This document shows positions 1 through 12,600 of a DNA stretch of 64,000 bases, piece after piece. Origin of the DNA: Linyphia triangularis (taxonomy: Eukaryota; Arthropoda; Arachnida; Araneae; Linyphiidae); contig OZ021721.1 of the NCBI GenBank assembly GCA_963978545.1, positions 107,158,366-107,222,365 on the forward strand, given 5' to 3'. The first letter of the stretch is position 1, and each line of letters opens with the position of its first letter. The translations under genes were made by a program, and so were the position numbers. Below the pieces are notes generated by a model. That model did no database searches, was not told where the DNA came from, and was given only the letters and a program-made list of their open reading frames with translations.

Positions 1-537
1 ACATTATGTTTAAATAATTATACTGACATTTAGATATATTTTTTACCTTATGAACTGTAGAGAAGATATAACTGAGTAATTATATTTATCTCTAAACAGT
101 ATAGTGTGTTGGTCACAGTGTTACTTTGTTAAGTATGTGAAAGTTAGCAGGAATTGGAACTCTTGATATATATCAATGCGGTTGCTACAGAATTATGCTT
201 GCTTTAAAAAGGCAACACACCTTAAAGTCAATATGTTTAAATACTGTAACCATGAATTAACAATTTTAAAGTGTTTATACATTACTTTACTTTTCTGGAT
301 CAAATTAACATTGTTATCCATAAGGATATCCTTTCAGGTTTGTTAACAAAAATCCAATGAAGACAACAACAATTTTCGTAAGCTAGTATGCTATCTGGGT
401 AGTGTCCCACTAATATCCCTTTGCAGAAAATAATGACATTCTGCAGTTGTATTTTCAAAGAAGATTTAAGCTTAAAGTTCTTAAATCTATGAGCTTATAC
501 AATTTGTGTTTAAAGAAATATAAAACAATATAAATAC
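1..537. other. CWF19L1 intron after exon 9, partial
   Basis: AT-rich intron sequence running off the left edge. I see no coding block or clear repeat border in it. Confidence 0.5.
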
Positions 538-625
538 CAGGATTTTTGGGTTTCTTATTTGCAACTGCTGCAGTTTCATTTGTCGAACGTTTGCGACTTC
601 CAGAAGAGTCCATGTCATAAAAAAA
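538..625 (-). CDS. CWF19L1: CWF19L1 exon 9 (basic linker), last exon in window
   Basis: This 88-nt exon runs from a gttttag acceptor to a gtattt donor. It encodes FFYDMDSSGSRKRSTNETAA and then VANKKPKNP, ending one base into the next codon. Animal homologues have a similar FFFD start followed by a basic, poorly conserved RKR/KKP linker. The next family block, a Cys-Trp-Phe-Cys motif opening CwfJ_C_1, is not found in 1-537 on the minus strand, so it must lie beyond the left edge. Confidence 0.88.
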
Positions 626-3600
626 CTAAAACAAAGAATGAATTTTACAAAACTACATTCACTTTATTTATATAATAAGGTTAATTTTTTTTAACAATAA
701 GTAACATATCAAGCTCGTAAAATATTAGGTATTGCTAAATACTTGATTATTATGCAGTGTGTCTCAGCTCTAATATTATAAGAGTACAATTGATTCAGGT
801 AATTTTGAATCAAATGGGAATGCAGGATCTAGAATGGTTTCCTGACACGGTGGGTGGTACAACTTAGACGTCAACAGTGGATTAGTGTATATAGTAGCAG
901 TCATAGTGTATAAGCCTCCTCTCTATTGCCTGATCTATCATGCTTCATTTACTTCTTTTGGGAATATATCAAGACACTAATGTATGATACCCTTGTTCAA
1001 GGTTCGTACAGATTTCTAGAAAATAAAAATGTGTGGTTTCTAAGGACTTTTAGTAAAAATAAAATAAGAACACTAAAATAAAATACATTTTCACGAATTC
1101 ATCATTAAAGAAATGAAAGAAACAAAATGAAATATTTTGTTTTTTTGGAAAAAAATCACACACTATATACTCCAAAATTAAAATTTAGGGGAAGCTGACC
1201 ATTTTTACAAGATCAATCAAAATCAGCTAATTTGCATAAAAATGAAATGTCCCAAGATTTGATAGGAATTAAAAATCATGAATTAATGACAAAGTTAACA
1301 TTTAAAGCCACTTTTAGGGATTCATTACATAGAATACCACATTCATAGAAATGGTAGGGTTAGGTTATTAATAAATGCAGGAACCGTTATACTATGTAAA
1401 ATTGTTCAATTACATCACTTGTGGTTTATATTATTTGCAATTTTTGTTTTTCATTTGTTTAAGTTCAGCTGTTGATGCCGTTCAGGTACTGTACAGTACC
1501 CATGGAAAAACTTCCAATTTTTACAAAATTGCAAAAGTGAATATTAAACAAGTATATAAAAATGGATTTAACTTTTAAATTATTATTTATTTCTACAACT
1601 ATTAAAATGTAGAATTGTTTTTCAAGCAAAAATATAATTTTACATACAATAGCAGTTAAAAGTACTATTTTAAATAAGGATATTAAATAAAATTGGGCAA
1701 TTCTGACTAATTTCTTGCACAAAATTAAATTTGTAATTATTCTGCAAAAATTCAAACCAAACGACAAAACCGATCCTTACACGAACTAATCACCGACATA
1801 GTGGTTTTCGCATCAGCAGAAGCCTAGATGAATGACACTAAACGGCATCACAAATCTCGGCAATAGATGCTATTAAAACAGCTTAAACCTAGAAGACAAT
1901 AAAAACTACTTCAAAGTAAATATTGGCATTAGCAGCCACCATAACGGCACAAATCTCAGCAATTACATTTACAGGGTTTGTACACTTGAAGGACAAAAAA
2001 AAATTTAAGGACTTTTTCAAGGATGCGTTACCAACTCGTACATTAATAATTTTTCTTTTTTTTAAAAATTAATAGCAAACAGTGCAAGCTCAAATCGAGT
2101 AAATACAAAAAACATGTCTTTATGGTTACACAATCTGAAAACTTAAATTTTTTGTATGTAAATTTTTTCATGCAAAATTTAAATCCAGAACTATTTATTT
2201 GAAGAAGCTTCAGATAATTGTTCAACCATGCTGTTTTCCTGCTTGCTGAATGGCCAAACTAAATTGGAAGGATTTTATTCATTTTGTTGAAATTTTTTTT
2301 TAAAAAGGCTATATTTTGTAGAAAACAAAATAAATTTCAAGCACTATAAACATATTTTTTAAAAATTCAAGGTTTTCAAGCATTTGAAAAAGAAAGTTTT
2401 TTTTTCAAACACGTTTCAAGGTTTTTTAAAAATGTACAAAAATGATTAAAACAACAATCTGCAAGAAAAGTGGTTATTACAGGGACATTTGGGGAAATCT
2501 GAGTGAACGCTAAATCTCTAGTTGCCAGAATTGTAAGTAATCCCAATTAAAATTGTAGATTTGAATCGATTTCAGAAATAATCGAAATTTCAGTAAAAAA
2601 AAGAGGTGAAATCTGCGTTTCAGCTGAACAGAACCATGTCTGACAGGTGCAATCTCTGCAATAGCCTCAGTGAGTAATATATTAGCATACCACCGAACAA
2701 AAATGAGCATCATGCAATAAAATAATTCTCGATAACAGCGCTCCCATAATCACGAGAATAATGGCTATTTCATCCCCGTAACGCTCAGCAAAATGGCCAT
2801 TATACAACAATGTAAATAATACCAATAGAGGCTATAACATTAAAGAAAAATGTAGTCATTTCATAGTTGTCAGGATATTTCAATGGGAATTTGCATCGAT
2901 CTCAGGCATGATCTAAATTTTGATAAAAAAAAACTGAAATTGAACAATGTTTGAAGAGAGACATCTTCCAAAGGAAGGAGAAACTACTCTCTATCCATGA
3001 GATCAATGGGAAATTATCAGAAAAACACTGATTTTCTTTGAAATAAATAAATAAAAAAAAATAAAAAAAATACCTTAAAAAATGTGGGGGGAAAAAATGG
3101 AAATCCGCCGATTGCATCCCTGGAGTAGATAAGTTCTCGGGAAATTTTTTATGTTTCAGGACTATTGGGACAAATTTTCCCGTTTTCAGCATTTTTATGG
3201 GATTTTCATGCCATTCAGGACCAGTAAACTCCTTTAAACAAGAACGGTTAAAAAACCGATCTCGATTTGTGGGTATATTTACCCCCGAAGATCAAAGGAT
3301 ACAAAAAACAATAAAATGTGCAAAATTACACCAATCAAGATGAGACCTTTAACAGTGAATGTGGTTTCCGTAAAAAAAAACAAAAAAACATTCAAACCAA
3401 GGGATAAGAATCCATGCTTGACCAGAGCCAGATTGCTAAGTCATCAAATGGTCACTCAAATATCAGCACCAGATTCCAAAAATGTAAAATTCCAATTTAT
3501 TGACTCTATGTAGTCCAGAGCTTGATGTAAAATGCTCGAGCTTAGTATAGTCTTTAAGTAGCTCTTGCGCTAGAAAAGATTAAATACAACCAGTCAAAAA

Positions 3601-6600
3601 TCTTGATAGGTTCAACATTCATCTATCTTAACTATTGAACAACTTAATCATCAAGACTGCTAAGAGCAATTCCCATGTAAAGGAAACTTGATTTCATAAG
3701 GAAAATGTCCAGCATTTACGTCTCAAATGAGAGAAAATTAGAAGATAAATTTTCCACAAGACAGTCCCTCCATTAAAAAAAGACAATTTGACACAATCGT
3801 CATCACATGCACTTGTTATTTAAATCAGATAAATTCCATGGCGAGATTCAAACTTGAGTTCTCCTACATGCTGAGCGGATGAGTTCGAATCCTAGATAAG
3901 GCAAGGATGCTCCTTGTGGTTTGGAATCCATGTTAAGCTGAAGGTCCCGGCCTGATTAGCTGTCATTGTACACAAAAACAGGTCTTTGAGCACACAAACC
4001 AACCAGCTTTTATGCATGATGAGAATTTGGTCTTCAAGCTATTCTCACCACGCATAACGGTAAAAAAAATTCGGGTTGAAGAACCTAATAATTTCAGAAC
4101 TTTTAAGGTCTAACATCAATCTTTACAGCACAATTTGAAGCACTAATGGTTAATTTATTCTCATATACCTACCAATTACACAAAATTGTTGTGCATTAAC
4201 TTGATATATATGGCTTTTCATAGGTTTAATTTTTTATTATTGAAATCGATTAGTTTTGAATTTCTGGTGAAATCATTAATTTTCAGTAATTATAGTATAT
4301 TTCTCCAGAAAATTTATAGAACAACCATGCACACTCAATGGTGTCACACTTGAAAAGTCAATAGAGTATAAGTATTGAGTAGGTAGCATTGGACTTTACA
4401 TTGTAGGGTTAAGCTGTAGGTAGCATTGGACTTTACATTGTAGGGTTAAGCTGTAGGTCCCAGCGTGATTAGCTGTCATTGTGCATAAAAACAGGTCATT
4501 GAGAGTACAAACCAACCAATGTGGAAGTGCTAAACGATAACTAGACTCCACTAAATGCTGTTATAACACAATTCAGAATTTAAAAAGGGAAAATGACTTC
4601 CAGGAGATATTACAGTAAACTGCAACGCATTTGTATTTTAAATGAGAAAATACTTACAACTGGTAATCCTTGTTGTGTCTACTAATTTTTTACAAGAGAT
4701 TACAGTACCCAATGTGCAGACCAAATCCGAAGACCTCTCTTAGGCTAGGCTAGCAATCTGTTTCTGATCAGAACACAATGAATGGACAATAATAAAAACT
4801 GTGAAACATTGCACAACTTTCAATTCTACTATAATATGGATCATTGCATTACAATTTGACATGGTCTTATTACCCTTTTTATATTTTCACTCATTTAAAT
4901 AAAAATTAGCAATATTTTTTGCAATAATTTTTACATGCGCTAAAAAAACAAAAAACACCAAAACGGCAAAATTGGTGATGTTATTTGAAAAACATTACAC
5001 TGTCCTTTCTTGTCCTTGAAACAGAAGAAATCAATCGTTAATGGCCGATGCTCAAGGGCAGAGAACTCTGAGTATGAGGCACTCATTTGTAAACTTTTTA
5101 TGCTTTTATCGCATTTCTACAGGAATTTTAGAAGTGGGGACGTTTAGAACACCTTAAGAGGCGTTAGCACAGAGATATTAATCAAAATCGTTAGAGCCGT
5201 TTATAGCAAAGGTTAAAAAACATGATTTTCCCCAATTTCAATATTATGCTCATGCAAATTTTTTAGAAAACTTTATTGGTAGGTCCCACTGCCACCATTA
5301 ACCTGTACATCAGATTTGAACATCGTAGGTCAATTTGTACGGGAGTTATGCTGATCACGTACACACAGATAGGTATTTTTTCTAGACCACTCTTTTGAAA
5401 TGAGGATGTTTCAAAACGTGCAGAAACGCACAAACAAAAAATTTGCCCAAAAACAATACTTTCATTAACCTCATGCATGCAAAATAAGTTTAATTAATTC
5501 TTGGTTACTCAATTACTTATAATCCATAAGTTTGTAGTAGAGGCCGAACATTCTGTGTTCGGATATATTGTAAAAGTGAACAGGACTTTTTTTTTTGAAA
5601 TCCAAAATATTTTTTTTGCAACATGGGAGTAGCATGATTGCTCCTTATTGAAAGCAGTTTGTAAAATCTATCCTATTAACACAGATATTTAGGAAATTTC
5701 TAAAACATTTACAAAATTAGCTTCTACTAACATTTTTAAGTATTGTAATTTCCAATATTCAATTGCTTTTATGAACCAACTAAATGTTCATAGTTTGCTT
5801 CAGAAGGCCATATTTTACCAAATAAAAGTGGAAAAAAATAAATAAATAACAATTCCAATAAATATACATTATGCAAAAATACAAAGCACAAATTAATATA
5901 GCATCACTCATTAGGAAAATAATGTAATCATAACATCCTGTCGAATGATTTTTCACAGTAACTGAAACTCGTAAGGAAACTGATTTTTCATTCATGCAGT
6001 TGTATCATCCTCAATCATAAATTATGAAACAAACCTCAGATTAAAATTATTGCTAAAAATGGCTTATGGAAAAAGCATTTTGCTTACATTAAGCTGTCAG
6101 GGTTATTACACTCACAGACTAGTAGCCTTCATTTTATTTCATCCTGTTAGGGGTTATTGAAATAGAATATATTTGATAGAGGAAAACAATTTTTGTTGTT
6201 GATGCTGGACATATCAGATTTTTAAATTTCTATTTCTTCAAAAGTTTCAATAAATACAATTGCAATAACATAAAATAAAATCAGGTACGTTTTAAGTGTT
6301 TTTAAGGACCCTCAGAATATAACAATTTTGAAAGACCTTTTCGACAAAAATAAGTAATTTCTAAGTACTTTATAAGAGCCCTTAGAAAATCAAGCGAAAA
6401 TAAGAAGTTTGTAAGGACTATTAAGAGCTGTACGAACCCTGTTGGTTGCACACACAACATAGTTTCTGCAGGTCATGACTGAATGTGCTGTTTCAGTGAC
6501 AAAACTTACTGCTCCAGGAAAGCCTTTTCGACACTTTATTGCCGTGTGATTCCAAATCTTATGCATATGTTATAAATTTCCAAGTTTAAAGCCTAAGTGC

Positions 6601-9600
6601 TGAGACATCCCGAATTTGCAAAAAATTGTGTCCATTGAATGTTGTTTACTTAAATGTTTTACTATATGCTAAAATAAATAATTAGATAAGGATATAATTG
6701 CCAGGCACTTACGACTACTAAATAAGTGGTTTCAAGTTATTTTTAAAAATATTTAAAAATAAGTGTTCAATTAAGAAAAGTTTTTATGTAAAACACAAAA
6801 AATATGACAATGAATCGAAATAATAAAATAAAGCTTTGTTTTGTAAGACATTTAGATATGTATCCCATGGAAGCAATATACATCATGATCATCTTTCATA
6901 GTAAAAATAAAAAAGATGCATGTCATGTTAAGCAACATATGTAAATAAACAACAAATTGATTTATGCAATGAAAACTTTTTAATGAAAGCTAATTCAACA
7001 CGGCTCATTAAAAGTATATATTTAAAGTAAAAACTAAGAATCTTATTTACAGTCTACTTGAAAACAATTACCTGAGAAGTGTTTTCTTCTAAATTGTATG
7101 GACATTCAGTAACTATACCAGGAACATCTATTAGTTCTTTAGAACTTACTAAAGAAAATGGAGTAATATTGACTGCATACAACCACTGTAAAAGAAAAAT
7201 CAAATGAAAAATGAGAGAAAGAAATAGTTTAGCATGCATGCCAATCATACTGAACCACAGTGATTAAGATTTATTATGTTTTAGCATAAACTAGCTGAAT
7301 ACATATAGGTTACACAGTAAAAGACCCTTTTTCGAAATTCAGTATCAAAATGAGCGATTGCATCACTCTTTGGTGTCACATTGCAGGCAGTTCCGAATGC
7401 AAGTAGAAACCAAAAATCCCCTCCAACCCCTATTCCAAGATAGATGGCGAATCAAAATTGACATGCATAATTTCATTAAACAGTACAAAATGGCTGAATC
7501 AGGATTCAATCCCAGTCTGCTTGAATTATAATGCAACAATACAACCATTAAGCCCACAAAGAGTAAGCACAGTATATAGCTCATATATTTTACTATAGTC
7601 ACTTACAATCAACTAAAATATGATGCATATCTTTTTGCTTCAATCTCAGTCTCTTGACTAATATTAAAAATATCTTATGTTAAGTGCAGACATCACCATC
7701 AGATAGCAGACAGCACCATCAGATAGTATCATCAAACACGATATCATGTTTGTTATTATAAGCAGTGTAGGGGTAACATATTGGATGTAAAGTGTTTCTG
7801 AATTGTATGTTGTTTATAGATAATAAGAGTTTAGTATATTTGAGCTGTGTGCCTATTGATATGATTTTCCGAATTTTTCAAAGAAAGCAGAAACATTTTG
7901 TCTTCAGGTAATTTCAAATGAACTGGCATTTTGATGTCCTGAACTTTGAATCCATATTCCATGAGATTAAAATAATTTTTTTAAACTTTTAAAACACATA
8001 ATGGTACACAATATTATAGTTAATACAAACTATTCTTAAATTGTATCTCTTTAAAATATTTATACTTTGTATTATTTTAATTCTCAAGTAATGGAAATTT
8101 GCTTGTCCCAAGACAAAATTCTAAACCTAACTGTGTATTTTTTATTTAATTTGAAACTATATAATCTTTGTGTATGAATTAGGAACTGTGACAGAATACA
8201 TTGCAATTAATAAATTGCATTTGATTTCTTAAAAATATTTAATTAATATTGTTAAATTTCAATTCAATATGTGTCCTCACTTCATCCCATGAGTGTTACT
8301 TGTATTATTTAACTTTAAAATATTGATTTCGGCAGTGGTAACATAGGCAGTGGATGCCAAATTGATTGTTCTTAATCTAGTAAAAAAAAAATCCAGATGT
8401 TCTATTTTCTTATTACTTGTTGGATGAAAAGTTTATAGCATTATGGTAAGTATTTTTATTGTAATTCATGAGTATGACCTATATTATCTTGTTATTTATT
8501 TAATAATAATAATTTTTTAATTAAGAATGATGTATCCTTTGTTTCGGAACAATTAGGCCTAAATTTAACTTCTAAGCATGGCAAAAAAAGTTCTATGTTG
8601 AAATTCTTTCAGAAAACTTATGAGAGTTACTTTTTGACGTATGTGCATAGATATATATCACATATTTCAATGTAATGGATATCTGTGCCTCATGAGTGTT
8701 ACCACCTGTAAATGTCAAGTTAACGATCTTGCATATGTTAATCAATTTAATTGTGTTTTATTTAAATTTTTTTTATCTATTTATAGGAACTGCAGTAAAA
8801 AGTTTAACTAAAAATGTTGTTGTGGTTTATCCTCCAGCTGTCTAACAAAGTCAGACAAAATCAATTAGACCGTTGTCCCTAAGAATGTCGAGGACTAAAA
8901 AGGGAGAAGAGTATATGTCCTCTCTGCTTAAGTCCCAGACAGTCCAGGATGTGTTCAGGAGAAGCCTGCTGAGCTTGATATTTAGAGCAGACTGCAAAGA
9001 TCCTCTTGCCCTCGAAAAACAAGAGACTTTTTGTGTGACCGCTTGCTAGTCAGGATTTTGCAGTTTGAGAGGCTCTGTCCCAATTGAGAAAAAATGAACC
9101 CGGCTCTTTGTCCGCATACCAGTGATGACTAGGAGAGATCCTCCACTCCTTCGAAATTCCAGAATTAACAATAGATTGATGTTCTAAAAAAGGTAAGCAT
9201 TGAAGAGGAAGGATTAAAGTGACTACAACCTTCCTAGGCCACTCTATCTGCTTGCTTATAGCCGTATACGTCAACGTGAGATGGAATCCACTGAAAATAA
9301 ACATCATGAAACTCTGAAATAAGCTTAAGTTTGAGAAGATTAGAAATACTACAGTCAACTCAAGATAACTAAAAAAGTCTCTTAGTCAAAATTTCATTTA
9401 TCTTGAAGCTTTCATTAGGTCCCAAGACAAATTAATGTTTTCCAACACAATGTTATCTTCATATCTCAAAGTGTACATCTTTTAAGTAGAAGCTTTTGTG
9501 AATTTTTTTTTGATTGTAACAAACATTAAAAACAAAAATTAAAAAAAAAAAAACGACTTTAATTTTTTCCTCCTTATATCGTTTTTACAATTTAACTTGT

Positions 9601-12600
9601 TACCCGGGAAAAGCCCCTTTGCATTGAAGCATAGAATAGAGGTTGGCGATATTTTAAAAAAGATATCGATAAGTCACTGACATATATCGATATTTTCAAA
9701 CACTTTTAGTTTTTTTATGATCGTTTTGTAGTTCCATGTGCTTTTTTTTTACTTTCTTTTCTTTTCAAAAACTTCGAAACTAAAGTTTAGACTTAGCTGG
9801 GGGGCAGATAAAAGTGGCACCCCAAACAAAAAGTAAAGTCTTGGGGGTATGGTGATTTCACAAAGCAACAATATGAACCGACCAAATTAACTACATTAAT
9901 GTATAGTTATTGTTTCAAAATATATAAAACTCTGAGGAATATCATGAACAGGGGGATTCATTTGAAGATAAAACATAATGTAATGGAAACTAAGATCATA
10001 CATTAGTATTAAGCTATTGTGTTTGGGTGTGTATTGCATTCAGCTCTTTTTTAATTTTTATTCAAGAATAAATTCAAACCTGATCAAGGGATGAATGACT
10101 TAATTTTCAGTGTTATGGTTTTTCATAAAATTACTATGTATTTTGTAAGAAGTTGTACTGTACTATCAAAATTCCCCCTAAACATCACCACTTTCTTAGT
10201 TTCAATTACGTAAAATGAGCTGATTTCATTAATCAAAAACTCACTACAGTTAAATTCAAAAATAAAAAATTATTCATTAAAATGCCAATGCCTGAGACCG
10301 AAAGGAGAATTCAAAGTGGAACTGATTTAGCCACATGGGCAGCGAAATTCTAAATCAGCCTCTGTACTGGGCTAGCCTAGGTGCTAGTTATGATTATTGT
10401 GCAGTTCAAATTGCATACTTTCCAAAAATATGAATTTAATTTAAATAAAAATAAGCAGACTTCCTTTAAAAAGACATAAGATGAATAGCAGACTAATACA
10501 TGGAGCAGACATTGCACCAATGTACCCATGCCTCGAATTTTTCAAGAATAAACTACTATTTTTACCAACATTCAACATTTTGCTATATTCTTCATATTCA
10601 TGTTTAATATTTTGTATGTCATATTTGCAAGTAGTAACTCAGCTATAGTAAAAGTCATGTTTCAAATAGAATGACTCTTATACAATTTTTTATATATATA
10701 TTCATTTCTCTATTAATATTTCAATTATGTACATTGTAAAAATATTATGCTAAGTATTCAGCATTGCCATTAAAAGCTATTGAGAAAAATCTAAATTTTG
10801 TTTTAAAATCAATACAACAATTAAAAGAAAATATAACTTTTTTTTGTAATAGACCTACTTCATTTGGAACTAGGGGTGTGGACCATCGCACAACATTCAA
10901 TTACACTATAATATTGGTCACTGCATTAAAATTTGGTATTACCGCTATTTGCCGTTTTCATATTTTCTCATTTAATAAAAATGGTTACTTTAACGAAATT
11001 TTTGGCTATAGTTTTTACATGGGGGAAAAAACACTGACAAAATGGCGATGTTGTTTGACAGATCTTACATTGTCCTTTCTTGTGCATTGAACAGAAAAAA
11101 ATCTATCGTTGATGGGCGATGCTCAAGGGCAGAGAGTTCTGTGTTAAAGCAACTCATTTTTCAACTTTTTACGCATTTCTTTGGTAATTTCGGAAGTGGG
11201 CACTTAGAACACCTTAAGATGCATTAGCAGAGATTTTAATCAAAATCATTAGAGTCGTTTTTTAGTAATTGCTGAAAAACATGTTTTTTTCATGATTTCA
11301 ACTTTATGTGCATGGGCAATTTTGACAAAAACCTTAATGGTAGGTCCCACGGCCACCACTCAGAGTTCATCCTAAAAATGAAAAAGGGCAGGGTGCTATT
11401 TTCCAAAAAAGGGCAACTCCTGTTTACGAGGGCACTTTTATGGCAAATTGCAGAAATTTGTATACGTTTTTTTGCCGTAATTTTGATATGGATTTACTTT
11501 TCCAAAATAATAAAAAACTTTAAACGTTTGAGTGTTTGGAAAAAATTAATAATTCAAAAGGTCCTGAATCAAAAACTTACTCAGAAACTCAAACGATATC
11601 AAAATACTGATAAAATGCTACTGTCCTTCTTTAGCTGGAATGAGACTGAGGAAATTATTAAAATTAAAGAACCATCTACACAGTAAAATTTTCAGCAAAT
11701 ATTAATTTTTATAAAAATATCAATTTATAATACAGTAAAATTAAGATAAGAATGTTTTAATATAATGAATGTTAGGATAGGATCTTTTCACAATTTATCC
11801 CCTTGCAAATTTTTTTAAAGTTTGAACGAATCAACCTAATTTTTTAGGTTTTGCCATAGTCAGATAGAGAATAGTGTTTCTCCAAATTTAACATTATTCA
11901 TTGTGAGATATCACAAAGAGTATTCAGACTATAAAAATTGGACTATGTCCTTCAAATTGTGCATTTTTTATTTTCCAAATGGGATCAAATTCTGCGTTAA
12001 AACGGCGATTTTTTGCCGTGCATGCCGCTATTATGTAGAAGTTTAAATTTTATATGTTTTAAATCAGAAATAATCCGGGATTTTGATTTTTATTCTTCTG
12101 TGATGTTTAATTTTAAATAAAAAAACGGATGTTTAGAAATTAATTGGTAACAGGCCAACTACCAAAAACCTATACTTAACTGGAGGGCATCGCGATTATG
12201 CGTGTCCGAATGGAAATGTTCTTTTAAAATTCTTAGTGTAAACATTTGATGGTTATACATACACCTTTAACTAAGTTAATCATGCTTTTCAAATTCCTTT
12301 CTTCTCCATTTTGATGAAGGCAAGGTAAAAAATTGGCGAAATACGCTTAATCATAACACGTACAAAATGGCCATTCATATAAACTAACAAGCCCTTGGAA
12401 ATTGTAAGACGGCCCCCTAAAAATCCACCTACTAACTAAGCACGTTGTATCAACATCTATTCAATGATTTCAGTCTCTAGTTTGTACGTTGCTCGTTTGA
12501 ACATGAATGCACATGCGCGACAGGCGATTTCAGTAGGGGTGATCCACATATTGCGTAATGTTGATGGAAGAAAAAAAAACAAAAGTTTTTCGAATTCTTA

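Noticed and set aside
11306..11686. 126-codon basic open frame
   Set aside because: It starts in repeat R1 and crosses the border of an inserted TIR element, has very AT-driven composition and has no recognisable domain.
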